DNA of 64,000 nt from Rhodoferax sp. Its GTDB lineage: Bacteria; Pseudomonadota; Gammaproteobacteria; Burkholderiales; Burkholderiaceae_C. Both the position numbers and the translations under genes were made by a program. The DNA lies in the NCBI RefSeq assembly GCF_025356155.1, contig NZ_JANXUQ010000273.1:1-64000 (forward strand), in the 5' to 3' direction. Of this stretch, positions 47,407 to 56,949 are shown piece by piece. Below the pieces are notes generated by a model. The model was given only the letters and a program-made list of their open reading frames with translations. It had not been told where the DNA came from and searched no databases. Within the stretch, counting starts at the first letter, position 1, and each line of letters starts with the position of its first letter.

Positions 47407-48693
47407 CTAGATTGCTCCACGCAACATCGACAGCAGTCGCCCCAACACCACGTCCCCGCCGGCCCGCAGGCCGTTGTGTTCGTATTCGTTGGTCACCCAT
47501 AGCTTCATGTTGGGCACCACGGCAGCTGTCTCTTCCGAGAACTCGCGGTGCACATACATGTCATCGTAGTACACAGCGGCCGCTACGGGCACCGTGTTGT
47601 GCTTCAGGCGATCTACATCGTAGAGCCGGGGCCATGCCGCAGTGGCCGCCAAGATGTTGGCAGCCTCCTTGAGCGGGCGCAACTGCATGTAAGCGTCCAG
47701 CATCCACGGGTAGACCATCTCGCCGGTGAACAGCACCGGGCCAGCACCGTCCCATGCAAATTCGGGGAACTCGGCCAGCAGGCGCTGCGCCGACCAGTTA
47801 CTGGCCGCGCCCTGTGTGTAGCAGGCCTCGTGCAGCAGCGCATAGATGGGATTGGTGTCGAAATTCTGCATCTGCTCCAGGTGGAACAGAAAGTTCCAGT
47901 TCAGCACCTGCTTGCCATCAGCACCCGCCACAAAGGCTTCTTCCAACAAATAGTGCACCGCCTCAAAACCGCCGCTCATGCCGAATTGCAGGCCCAATTG
48001 CAAGAAGCGCTGCACGGTCAGATCCCCGCCACCGGGCAACAGCACGGCGTGCGTCCGCAGATGGTCGACGATGTTGCGAACCAGCGCGGCGTCGTCTGGA
48101 TAGCGCTGGTAGTACAACCGGTTTTTGTCCACCACCCGGCGGTAGGTCGCGCGGTACACATCGTCCGTGGGACGCATCAACGACGGTATGCCACCGGTGA
48201 TCATCACCTCTTTCAGACCTTCGGGTGATGCACTCAGATAACGCATCGCACAAAAGCCGCCGTAGCTCTGGCCGAGGATGCTCCACGGCTTCGCGCCAAT
48301 CAGTTGCTGGCGGATCGCCTCGGCATCACGCACGATGTTGTCCGCCCTGAAATGCATCAGGTAGTCGGCTTGTGCTTGCGGGCCGGAAAAACCCGCCAAG
48401 GTTTGCGCCGTGATGGGCGTGGAGCGCCCGGTGCCGCGCTGGTCCAGCAGCAGCACGCGGTAGTCTTGCAGCGCCCGCATGATCCAGCCACTGTCAAGCG
48501 TGGGCCGGGGCGAACCCGACCCTGGGCCGCCCTGGAAGTACACCAGATACGGCAGATCCGCATCCTCCTTGCCCGGTGCGACCGCCTCGCGTGCGTAGAC
48601 GCTGACGGTCTGCTTCGGGTTGGCGTAGTCCAATGGCAGGGCGAACGTATGGTCGCGTACAACCATGCCTGGAATGCGGTAGCTAGTGTTCAT
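47407..48693 (-). CDS. alpha/beta hydrolase, proline iminopeptidase-like (start MNTSYRIPGM)
   Basis: YFQGGPGSGSPRPTLDSGWIMRALQDYRVLLLDQRGTGRSTPI, WSILGQSYGGFCAMRYLS. Confidence 0.92.
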   Translation of the reverse strand: MNTSYRIPGMVVRDHTFALPLDYANPKQTVSVYAREAVAPGKEDADLPYLVYFQGGPGSGSPRPTLDSGWIMRALQDYRVLLLDQRGTGRSTPITAQTLAGFSGPQAQADYLMHFRADNIVRDAEAIRQQLIGAKPWSILGQSYGGFCAMRYLSASPEGLKEVMITGGIPSLMRPTDDVYRATYRRVVDKNRLYYQRYPDDAALVRNIVDHLRTHAVLLPGGGDLTVQRFLQLGLQFGMSGGFEAVHYLLEEAFVAGADGKQVLNWNFLFHLEQMQNFDTNPIYALLHEACYTQGAASNWSAQRLLAEFPEFAWDGAGPVLFTGEMVYPWMLDAYMQLRPLKEAANILAATAAWPRLYDVDRLKHNTVPVAAAVYYDDMYVHREFSEETAAVVPNMKLWVTNEYEHNGLRAGGDVVLGRLLSMLRGAI

Positions 48694-48724
48694 GTTGCAA
48701 GAGCTTTTGGCTTGGCGGTTCGTA

Positions 48725-50713
48725 TTACTTTCCAGAAATTTCGCGAAAAAAGGCCTCCGACGAAGGCTTGCGCTGCAAGAATGCTTCGACCAATTCCGAC
48801 GGCGCCTGCTCGCCACCACGCTCCAAAATCAGGGTGCGGTAACGTGCGCCCAGCTTCGTGTCCATCGCGTTGGTGCCAAAGGCCGAACGCATGTCCAGCG
48901 CCAGCACCTCCGACCACATATAGCCGTAGTAACCAGCCTGGTAGCCACCCATCACGTGGCCAAAGTTGGCGGGCACCATGGTGCCAGGCTCGAAGCCCAG
49001 CGGGGTCTTGCCTTCCAGCTCTGCCCAGGTCTGCATGGGGTCCACCACGGCGGGGGTGTGCAGGGCCATGTCCCACGCAGCGTACAGGCGCTGACGTGCA
49101 TATTGGATGCCCTTGCCAAAGGCGCGTGAGGCGTTCATGCGCTCAATCAACTTGGGGTCAATCGGCTTGCAAGTGGGGCACACCTGCGCAAACAATGCCA
49201 ATGCTTCGGGGCGGCGCGACCACTCTTCGTACATCTGCGACGGCGCTTCGACAAAATCGCGCTTGACGCCGGTACCTGCGTTCAACACGTAGCGCGTTTT
49301 CGACAGAACGTCGTGCATGACATGGCCAAATTCGTGAAACAGCGTTTCCAGTTCGCGCTGGTCAAAGCCTTCGCGGTTGAAGTTGGTCACCAGCACCGAC
49401 ACCGGCTTACGCCCGGCGACCATGGACACACCGCGCACCGGGAAGTCCGCTGCATGTTTGTACTTTCCGTCACGTGGGAACAAATCCAGGTAGAAACTGG
49501 ACAGGTATTTGCCGCTGGTTGTGTCAAACACGTCGTAGCCGCGCACATCCGGTTGCCACACGGGCAGGGTCTTGTTTTCCTTGAACTGCACACCGTACAG
49601 CGTGCTGGTGACCTTCATCATCCACGCAATGGTCGGGTCGGTTGGGAACTGGGCGCGCACTTCGTTCTGGTCCACGCTGTAGCGCAGTTTCTTCAGGCGC
49701 TGCTGGTAAAAGGGCACATCCCAACGTTTCAGCGCCGCGTCCTTGTCACCCGTGGCTGCAACCTTCTCTACGCGCAGCTCGTCCAGTTCCTTGCGCTCCA
49801 GCGCCTCGACCTTGCCCTGCACGTCTTCCAGGAAACGCGTCACGGCAGCAGCCTTGCCCGCCATCCTGCGTTTGATCGTCCAGTCGGCAAAATTGCTTTC
49901 GCCCATCAGTTGCGCCAGCTCCAGCCGTAGCTTGACTGCCTCTTGCAGTAGCCCCAGATTTTCCTGGCCGCCGCGTCGCTGGAATGCCATCCAGAATTCC
50001 TTGCGCGTGGCTTCCACCTGCGCGTTGTTCATGATGGCGTCGTATTCAGGGTAGTCCAGGCCGAACAGGTAGTTGCCCTGGTCATCCTTGTCGCGGTTGG
50101 CCAGCGCGCTGGGCAGCACGCCCTGCAGTGCAGCTTCGGAGAAGGCCAGCTTGGTCTTGGTGTCGCGCACATTGCGTGCAAAGTCTTGCGACAGTTTGTC
50201 CAGCCGCTCGAAGATGGCCTTGGCCCGCTCACGCTTGGCTGCGGGCAAGCTGACGCCGCGCTCTTCAAAATCATCCAGGATGCTTTGGCGCGCCATGGCG
50301 TCCACCGGGTCCGTGGTCTTCAGCGCCTGGACGCGCTGGAACAGTGCCTCACTTTGGAGGTATTCATTGGGCAGCGCGGACAGCAACAACTCACAGGCCT
50401 CCGCAGCCTTGCGCACTTCGGGGTCGGGGCTGGACTGGGCCAACAGACCTACCGGACCGGAAATGTCTTGCAGCCCCATGTCCAGCGCATTCCATGCGTG
50501 CAAAACGGTTTTGGCGTTGACCTTGGACAGGGGCAAGGTCTTGATCTTGTCTACCCGGGCCCGGACTTGGGCGACGCTCTCGTCGCACAGCTTGGGGATG
50601 GCAGCCGCCGTGGGCTGCGCGATCACGCCGCGTGTAGCAGGCGCAGGGGCTCCCATGACTGGGGATAGAAAACATGCGGCAAGGGCCGCGAGCACCGTGG
50701 TTTGAAGCTTCAT
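48725..50713 (-). CDS. M3 family oligopeptidase (secreted, zinc metallopeptidase)
   Basis: 662 aa; signal peptide; LETLFHEFGHVMHDVLS zinc motif; FVEAPSQMYEEW. Confidence 0.93.
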   Translation of the reverse strand: MKLQTTVLAALAACFLSPVMGAPAPATRGVIAQPTAAAIPKLCDESVAQVRARVDKIKTLPLSKVNAKTVLHAWNALDMGLQDISGPVGLLAQSSPDPEVRKAAEACELLLSALPNEYLQSEALFQRVQALKTTDPVDAMARQSILDDFEERGVSLPAAKRERAKAIFERLDKLSQDFARNVRDTKTKLAFSEAALQGVLPSALANRDKDDQGNYLFGLDYPEYDAIMNNAQVEATRKEFWMAFQRRGGQENLGLLQEAVKLRLELAQLMGESNFADWTIKRRMAGKAAAVTRFLEDVQGKVEALERKELDELRVEKVAATGDKDAALKRWDVPFYQQRLKKLRYSVDQNEVRAQFPTDPTIAWMMKVTSTLYGVQFKENKTLPVWQPDVRGYDVFDTTSGKYLSSFYLDLFPRDGKYKHAADFPVRGVSMVAGRKPVSVLVTNFNREGFDQRELETLFHEFGHVMHDVLSKTRYVLNAGTGVKRDFVEAPSQMYEEWSRRPEALALFAQVCPTCKPIDPKLIERMNASRAFGKGIQYARQRLYAAWDMALHTPAVVDPMQTWAELEGKTPLGFEPGTMVPANFGHVMGGYQAGYYGYMWSEVLALDMRSAFGTNAMDTKLGARYRTLILERGGEQAPSELVEAFLQRKPSSEAFFREISGK

Positions 50714-50817
50714 GGCAATCCTGAAATCGGGTTGAGAATGGGATTGACCGGCTGGTGCCGGCAGGCCCGTGGCCGCCTTCTGAGCGGTTGGGCTGCGGGA
50801 TTATAGGCAGCGGCTTT

Positions 50818-51663
50818 CTATGATTTACGTAGGGCTTCTACCCAGTCTGCGATGGCTTCCAGGTTGACCCGGTCGTCGGCATGCACCAGGTAGCACTCCA
50901 GATCCGACAGGGCTTGTTCGATGTGGCCCAGTTCAGCGTGGGCCAGGCCGCGGTCGCGGTACTCGGGCCAGGACTCGGGTAGCAAGATCACCAGCCGCTC
51001 TTGCACGGCCAGCAGGCGCTGCCAGTCGCTTTGCGACTTGTGGATCTCCTTCAGGTTGCGCAGCATGCGGGCGATGATCTCGCGCGACGGTGCGGTCTGC
51101 AGGTACAAGCCCAAAGGAGTCTCTAACTCGTCCACCAGGCCGCTGCGCTTGCGGTAGGGCTCCAGACGTTCGGACAACTCTTCGCGGCTCAGTGACTTGC
51201 CGGTCAGTGGGTCTATCACCACTTGTCCCATCGGCAAATTGACCTTGACCAAAAAATGGCCCGGAAAGCCCACACCCCGCACGGCAAGGCCCAGGCCCTG
51301 CGCCAGCTCCATCCACAGCACCGCCAGGGTAATAGGGATACCGCGCCGCGATTGCAGCAACACGTGGACGAAGCTGTTGTCGGGGTCGTAGAAATCATTG
51401 ATATTGCCGCCGAAACCCAGATCCTGGAAAAAGAACTGGTTCAGCACCCGCAGCTTTTGCACCGGCCCGGTATCGGCGGCCAGCCGCCTGCGCACGCGGG
51501 CCAGCAGTTGGTCCACCTCGCCCAGCACGGTTTGCACATCCATATCCGGATATTCGTCCTGCGCCAGGCTGACAGCCGCCTCAAACATCGCGAACTCGCC
51601 ATCGCTTTCAACCAGGGAGGCGAAATACTCCAGCGGAGTGGGTTGGTCGAAGGACAGGTTCAT
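50818..51663 (-). CDS. SirB1 family protein (transglutaminase-like fold + TPR)
   Basis: MNLSFDQPTPLEYFASLVESDGEF; LRVLNQFFFQDLGFGGNINDFYDPDNSFVHVLLQSRRGIPITLAVLWMELAQGLGLAVRGVGFPGHFLVKV. Confidence 0.9.
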   Translation of the reverse strand: MNLSFDQPTPLEYFASLVESDGEFAMFEAAVSLAQDEYPDMDVQTVLGEVDQLLARVRRRLAADTGPVQKLRVLNQFFFQDLGFGGNINDFYDPDNSFVHVLLQSRRGIPITLAVLWMELAQGLGLAVRGVGFPGHFLVKVNLPMGQVVIDPLTGKSLSREELSERLEPYRKRSGLVDELETPLGLYLQTAPSREIIARMLRNLKEIHKSQSDWQRLLAVQERLVILLPESWPEYRDRGLAHAELGHIEQALSDLECYLVHADDRVNLEAIADWVEALRKS

Positions 51664-51683
51664 GGTGGCAAACCTTTTGCTGG

Positions 51684-53243
51684 CTAACGGTGCAGCAATT
51701 GTCGCAAATTCAGCCCCGCCGCCCAGATTGCTACGAAATAGATAGCTGCACCGCCAGATACGAAGAGGGCTAGCAGCCCGATTCGCACAAGCTTCTCGGA
51801 TTTCAGCGCCAACCACGGCACGGCACCACTTCCCCACATCAAAAACACTGCAAGCAGAGCACTGGCCGCCAGCACTTGCAAAATGAGCCGGCCCCAGCCC
51901 GGCGAGGGCCTATAGGTGCCGCCGCGCACCAGCCCAATCAGCAGCCACAGCGCATTGACCAAAGCACCCACGCCGATCGACAACGCCAGCCCGGCGTGGG
52001 CCAGCAGGGGAACGAACACAAAATTGAGACCCTGTGTAATGGCCAACACCGCAATGCCAATCAGCGCCGGGGTCTTGATGTTCTGGTTGGCGAAATACCC
52101 TGGCGTCAGCACCTTGATAGCCACTAAGCCGAGCAAACCGGCGCCGTAGCCCATGAGCGCGATCGAGGTTTGTGCAACATCCCCGTTTGCATAGGCGCCA
52201 TTGTGAAACAGCGTGGCCACAAGTGGCTGCGAAAATGTAACCAGCGCCACGGCGCTGGGCACCGCCAGCAGCACGACCAGGCGCAAGCCCCAGTCGATCA
52301 TGTGGGAAAACTTGTCCAGGTCATTGGCGGCCTTGGCAGCCGCTAGTTGCGGCATCAGCACCACTCCCAGCGCGACACCCAGCATGGCGGTCGGGAACTC
52401 CATCAACAAACTCGCGCCAGTCAGCCACGTCACAGAACCGGTGGGCAGATGGGATGCAATCTGCGTGTTGATCATCAGAGAAATCTGCGAGACGCTGACC
52501 CCCAACAAAGCCGGCCCCATCAAGCGGACTATATTTTTGGTAGCAGGCTGCGCCCACGCTGCGCGGGCTGCAGCCAGGCTGAGCCTGATCTTGGGCGCAA
52601 GGCCCATGCGCCACAGTGCGTACAAAATAGCGCCGAGCTGCAACATTCCCCCAACCATCACGCCAGCGGCCATCACATAGATAGGCTCGATGCCCATCTG
52701 TTTGAACCACGGGGCCCCGAGCCATGCGGCCAAGATCATGGCGACGTTCAGCAATACGGGTGTAGCGGCGGGAATGGCGAAGTTCTTCCACGTATTGAGC
52801 ACCCCCGCCCCCAGCGCCACGATGGACATGCAGCCGATATACGGAAACATCCAGCGGGTCATCAACACGGCTGCATCGAATCCGGCAGGGGGCAGGCCAC
52901 TGGCCAACAGATAGACAAGCACTGGCGCGCCGGCGATACCCAGCACGCAGGTCACCAGCAGCACCATGGTCAGCAGCGTCGCCACCGAGTTGATGAGCAC
53001 TTGGGTCGCGGCGTCACCGTCTTTTGCCTTGCTGCCCGCCAGCACCGGCACAAAGGCCTGGCTGAAAGCACCTTCGGCGAACATGCGGCGCAGCATATTG
53101 GGGATGCGAAACGCAACGCCAAAGGCATCTGTCATGGCGCTGACACCAAATGCAGAAGCCATCAGCACGTCGCGTGCCAGACCCGAAATGCGGGACAACA
53201 GGGTGAAAAACGAAACGGTGGAAGCGGATTTGATAAGGCTCAC
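51684..53243 (-). CDS. murJ: murein biosynthesis integral membrane protein MurJ (lipid II flippase)
   Basis: 519 aa; SLIKSASTVSFFTLLSRISGLARDVLMASAFGVSAMTDAFGVAFRIPNMLRRMFAEGAFSQAFVPVL. Confidence 0.97.
   Translation of the reverse strand: MSLIKSASTVSFFTLLSRISGLARDVLMASAFGVSAMTDAFGVAFRIPNMLRRMFAEGAFSQAFVPVLAGSKAKDGDAATQVLINSVATLLTMVLLVTCVLGIAGAPVLVYLLASGLPPAGFDAAVLMTRWMFPYIGCMSIVALGAGVLNTWKNFAIPAATPVLLNVAMILAAWLGAPWFKQMGIEPIYVMAAGVMVGGMLQLGAILYALWRMGLAPKIRLSLAAARAAWAQPATKNIVRLMGPALLGVSVSQISLMINTQIASHLPTGSVTWLTGASLLMEFPTAMLGVALGVVLMPQLAAAKAANDLDKFSHMIDWGLRLVVLLAVPSAVALVTFSQPLVATLFHNGAYANGDVAQTSIALMGYGAGLLGLVAIKVLTPGYFANQNIKTPALIGIAVLAITQGLNFVFVPLLAHAGLALSIGVGALVNALWLLIGLVRGGTYRPSPGWGRLILQVLAASALLAVFLMWGSGAVPWLALKSEKLVRIGLLALFVSGGAAIYFVAIWAAGLNLRQLLHR
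51727..51776 (+). repeat. repeat A, copy 10 (inside murJ 3' end, antisense to the gene)
   Basis: attgctacgaaatagatagctgcaccgccagatacgaagagggctagcagcc. Confidence 0.78.
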
Positions 53244-53397
53244 GTGACAAGTGTAGCCCGCTGGAGTATGGCCCCCGCGCTCCGCAACTATGCCGGGCCG
53301 TGGTCTCCCACAGCGGCTCCAGTTTGCCCGCCCAGGCTCAAAATGCTACAATCGTGGGCTTTGCTGGCATCATCCTCAGACACAAGGAATACTTATT

Positions 53398-53697
53398 ATG
53401 GCATCTACTAAGCCGAAGAAAAAGAACCCGCGCCTGGCGTCGGGCCGTAAGCGCGTCCGCCAGGACGTCAAAATCAATGCAGCAAATACCTCTTTGCGTT
53501 CCAAATACCGCACCGCGGTGAAGAACGTTGAGAAGGCAGTTCTGGCCGGTGACAAGACCAAGGCCACCGAACTGTTTGCGAAGATGCAAGCCGTGGTTGA
53601 CACCGTGGCTGACAAGGGCATCTTCCACAAGAACAAGGCAGCACGCGACAAGAGCCGCTTGTCTACCAAGGTGAAAGCCTTGGCCCTCGCCGCCTAA
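53398..53697 (+). CDS. rpsT: 30S ribosomal protein S20
   Basis: [48 protein letters not shown]; divergent to murJ. Confidence 0.97.
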   Translation: MASTKPKKKNPRLASGRKRVRQDVKINAANTSLRSKYRTAVKNVEKAVLAGDKTKATELFAKMQAVVDTVADKGIFHKNKAARDKSRLSTKVKALALAA

Positions 53698-53764
53698 TCA
53701 CTTAGGCACATCGCACGAATTCCTAACGGAATTCGCCGTTTGCACCGGGTGCGCTGCCAGCAAA

Positions 53765-53796
53765 GCAAAAAAGCCGTTCATTGAACGGCTTTTTTG
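53765..53796. terminator. bidirectional Rho-independent terminator between rpsT and the DUF3579 gene
   Basis: AAAAAAGCCGTTCA-T-TGAACGGCTTTTTT; a second stem CGAATTCC-TAAC-GGAATTCG lies at 53716-53735. Confidence 0.88.
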
Positions 53797-53802
53797 TTGC
53801 CC

Positions 53803-53912
53803 GCTTCGTTTCGCCGCCGGGCCGCCCCAAGGCGTGGACTTGGGGTTTTGCCAACGCGCGCCCTCGGGGGCAGAGAGCCACACGCTGTGGGCGAACGTGG
53901 GGGCTCTATCCT
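53803..53912 (-). repeat. repeat B, copy 3
   Basis: gccgggccgccccaaggcgtgg...ccctcgggggcagagagccacacgctgtgggcgaacgtgggggc. Confidence 0.7.
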
Positions 53913-54220
53913 CCAGGCTGGATCTCCGGCCGCATCTCGCTGACCTGCAATTCATTGTCCTTGGCAAAGTTCAAACAAAAATCCCAGGCCATGACATCGT
54001 ATTCGCGCAGGTCGCTGTGGACGATGACGCACTTGGTGTTGCCGATAGATGTGGGAACGCACCACGGCGAATAGCCCAAATGGCTGCCGGGTTGTGGTCC
54101 ACCAGGGCGAAATTGGCTCATGACGCCAGCCAGACGCTCCGCCCAATCGCTGGGCCTGAAGGTCTTGCCACTGCGGGTCACTCCCAGGATGAAGATTTCT
54201 TTAGAAGACGTGATGGGCAT
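53906..54220 (-). CDS. DUF3579 domain-containing protein
   Basis: 104 aa; KEIFILGVTRSGKTFRPSDWAERLAGVMSQF...LGYSPWCVPTSIGNTKCVIV...LREYDVMAWDFCLNFAKDN. Confidence 0.85.
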   Translation of the reverse strand: MPITSSKEIFILGVTRSGKTFRPSDWAERLAGVMSQFRPGGPQPGSHLGYSPWCVPTSIGNTKCVIVHSDLREYDVMAWDFCLNFAKDNELQVSEMRPEIQPGG

Positions 54221-54457
54221 GGTGATGTCGGCAACAGGTTTGCGACACGCAAAAGTCTGTAGCGACGCATTCCGATTTTATCTGAGGCGAGGCTACACAT
54301 TGCTGACACACGCTGCAAATAACGTGCCTGCGTCACATCACACTGATGCCAAACTGTCAAACAACGGCTGCAGTGCAGCGCCTAGAATCCGTTTTCAGCA
54401 GCCCAAGCCAACCTCGCGTTGGGCTGAATTGTTTAACGTTGACCCTGGAGTTTTCAC

Positions 54458-55669
54458 ATGACCGCTGCTGCACCCGCCCCGCCCTCTTCACCCCACGTGA
54501 TGAACACCTACGGCCGTCTGCCCATCGCGCTGTCGCATGGCCAGGGCTGCCGCGTGTGGGATGTGAATGGCCGCGAATACCTGGACGCGTTGGGTGGCAT
54601 TGCCGTCAACACGCTGGGCCACAACCACCCCAAACTGGTCGCCGCTTTGCAAGACCAGGTTACTAAGCTGATCCACACTTCCAATTATTACCACATACCG
54701 CTGCAAGAAGAGCTGGCCAGCTTGCTGGTCGAACGCTCCGGCATGAGCAATGTGTTCTTCTGCTCCACCGGTCTGGAAGCCAATGAATGCGCGCTGAAGC
54801 TGGCACGCAAATTTGGTCACGACAAGGGTATCGAGCGCCCAGAAATCGTCGTCTACGAGAAGGCCTTCCACGGCCGGTCGATTGCCACACTCAGCGCCAC
54901 CGCCAACCCCAAGGTGCAAGCCGGTTTTGGCCCGTTGGTGGAAGGCTTTATTCGCGTACCCATCAACAGCGTCGAACAGCTCAAGGCCGCCACGGCCGAC
55001 AACCCTAATGTCGTGGCCGTGTTTTTCGAAGCCATCCAGGGCGAAGGCGGCATCAATGAAATGCACATGGACTACCTGCGCGATGTGCGCGCCCTGTGCG
55101 ACGAGCGCGACTGGCTGCTGATGATCGACGAAGTGCAATGCGGCATGGGTCGCACCGGCAAATGGTTTGCCCACCAGTGGGCTGGCATCAAGCCCGATGT
55201 CATGCCGCTGGCCAAAGGCCTGGGCTCTGGCGTGCCGGTCGGCGCCGTGGTGGTGGGCCCCAAGGCGGCGACCATCTTTTCCCCTGGCAACCACGGCAGC
55301 ACGTTTGGTGGCAATCCTCTGGCCATGCGCGCCGGTGTCACCACCATCCGCACGATGGAGGAAGAAAACCTGCTGGCCAATGCCGCGGCGGTCGGCGAAC
55401 ACCTGAAGGCCGCGCTCAAGAAGGGCTTGGCGTCCGAGTTGGCTAGCGGCGCCGTCAAGGAGATCCGCGGCCACGGGCTGATGCTGGGCATCGACCTGTC
55501 CAAACCCTGCGGCGTGTTGACGCAGCGCGCGGTCGATGCGGGCCTCTTGATCAGCGTCACCGCAGACACCGTGGTGCGCCTGGTGCCGTCGCTGATATTG
55601 ACCACCGCTGAGGCCGACCAAATCGCGGCTATCCTGTGCCCCCTGATCTCCGCTTTGTCGAAAGAATAA
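54458..55669 (+). CDS. argD: acetylornithine aminotransferase
   Basis: 403 aa; VMNTYGRLPIALSHGQGCRVWDVNGREYLDALGGIAVNTLGHNHPKLV, LLMIDEVQCGMGRTGKWFAHQ; next to argF. Confidence 0.95.
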   Translation: MTAAAPAPPSSPHVMNTYGRLPIALSHGQGCRVWDVNGREYLDALGGIAVNTLGHNHPKLVAALQDQVTKLIHTSNYYHIPLQEELASLLVERSGMSNVFFCSTGLEANECALKLARKFGHDKGIERPEIVVYEKAFHGRSIATLSATANPKVQAGFGPLVEGFIRVPINSVEQLKAATADNPNVVAVFFEAIQGEGGINEMHMDYLRDVRALCDERDWLLMIDEVQCGMGRTGKWFAHQWAGIKPDVMPLAKGLGSGVPVGAVVVGPKAATIFSPGNHGSTFGGNPLAMRAGVTTIRTMEEENLLANAAAVGEHLKAALKKGLASELASGAVKEIRGHGLMLGIDLSKPCGVLTQRAVDAGLLISVTADTVVRLVPSLILTTAEADQIAAILCPLISALSKE

Positions 55670-55674
55670 ACGCC

Positions 55675-56646
55675 ATGAATCCGCTCAACGGCATCCCCAG
55701 TACGGTACCCAAAGGTGCGCCGCCGGTGCGGCACTTTTTGCAGTTCACCGATTTCACCAACGAAGAAATCCACTACCTACTGGACCGCGCGGCCTTCATC
55801 AAGCACAAGTTCAAGACCTTTGTGCGCCACCACTCGCTGGTGGACCGCACGCTGGCGATGATTTTCGAGAAAGCGTCCACCCGCACGCGCGTGAGCTTTG
55901 AAGCCGGTATGTACCAACTGGGCGGCAGCGTGGTGCACCTGACCACGGGCGACAGCCAATTGGGCCGCGCCGAGCCAATTGAAGACAGTGCCAAGGTCAT
56001 CAGCCGAATGACCGACATCGTGATGATCCGCACGTTCGAGCAAACCAAGCTGGAGAGCTTCGCTGCGCATTCGCGTGTGCCCGTTATCAATGGCCTGACC
56101 AATGAGTTCCACCCCTGCCAGATCCTGGCGGACATCTTCACCTACATCGAGCACCGCGGGCTGATTGGTGGCAAGACTGTGGTCTGGGTGGGCGATGGCA
56201 ACAACATGGCCAACACCTGGTTGCAGGCCGCCGCTGTTCTGGGCTTTCACTTGCGCGTGAGCACACCGCGCGGCTATGAAGTCGATGAGAAAGTGGCCGT
56301 TACCCCTCATGGAATGGGCGCAGGCAGCTACAAAACTTATAGCGACCCGGTAGAAGCCTGCAAAGGCGCCGACCTGATCACCACCGATGTATGGACCAGC
56401 ATGGGCTTTGAGGCCGAGAATGAAACCCGTCGCAAGGCCTTTGCCGCCTGGTGCGTCAACGCCGAGATGATGGCCGCCGCCAAACCCGATGCCTTGTTCA
56501 TGCACTGCCTGCCCGCCCACCGCGGTGAAGAAGTCGCCGCCGACGTCATAGACGGTCCACAATCGGTCGTGTGGGACGAGGCAGAAAACCGCATGCACGT
56601 GCAAAAAGCACTGATGGAATACCTGCTCTTGGGCCGCCAGGATTGA
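55675..56646 (+). CDS. argF: ornithine carbamoyltransferase (start MNPLNG)
   Basis: RHFLQFTDFTNEEIHYLLDRA, IFEKASTRTRVSFEAGMYQLGG, MHCLPAHRGEEVAADVIDGPQSVVWDEAENRMHVQKALMEYLL. Confidence 0.96.
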   Translation: MNPLNGIPSTVPKGAPPVRHFLQFTDFTNEEIHYLLDRAAFIKHKFKTFVRHHSLVDRTLAMIFEKASTRTRVSFEAGMYQLGGSVVHLTTGDSQLGRAEPIEDSAKVISRMTDIVMIRTFEQTKLESFAAHSRVPVINGLTNEFHPCQILADIFTYIEHRGLIGGKTVVWVGDGNNMANTWLQAAAVLGFHLRVSTPRGYEVDEKVAVTPHGMGAGSYKTYSDPVEACKGADLITTDVWTSMGFEAENETRRKAFAAWCVNAEMMAAAKPDALFMHCLPAHRGEEVAADVIDGPQSVVWDEAENRMHVQKALMEYLLLGRQD

Positions 56647-56670
56647 ATTGGTAACCGCAGGAGAAGGCGT

Positions 56671-56868
56671 ATGGCAAAGATACCCAAAGACGACGAGCCC
56701 AAAGTCTGGGTGACCGTCGCCAAACTGGTCGTTGGGTTAACGGTGATGATTGGTGGCGTGGGCCTTGCGCTGTGGTACGCCAAGGACATGGACAACGGCT
56801 CGCCCACCGCGCCAGCGGGCGATTCATGGGGCATATCCAAAGACTCGCCCGTGCGGATGAAGCGATAG
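56671..56868 (+). CDS. small single-TM hypothetical protein
   Basis: 65 aa with RBS (aggagaaggcgt) right after argF; MAKIPKDDEPKVWVTVAKLVVGLTVMIGGVGLALWYAKDM. Confidence 0.65.
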   Translation: MAKIPKDDEPKVWVTVAKLVVGLTVMIGGVGLALWYAKDMDNGSPTAPAGDSWGISKDSPVRMKR

Positions 56869-56883
56869 CGGTTGAGGCAAGCA

Positions 56884-56949
56884 ACTCGCCGCAGGGCCGC
56901 CCCAACGCGAGTTAGCCCCCTCGGGGGGGGGAGCGACCCGCGCAGCTAT
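56884..56949 (-). repeat. repeat B, copy 4 (truncated)
   Basis: cgccgcagggccgccccaacgcgagttagccccctcgggggggggagcgacccgcgcagct. Confidence 0.6.

Noticed and set aside
52525-52545. half-match to repeat A (actatatttttggtagca) in murJ
   Set aside because: Only one half-site; no GAGGGCTAG half at the expected distance, so likely chance.
56325-56350. acaaaacttatagcgacc in argF as a repeat A copy
   Set aside because: Too short and lacks the CTAG half; the encoded GSYKTYSDPVEAC region fits a plausible OTCase sequence.
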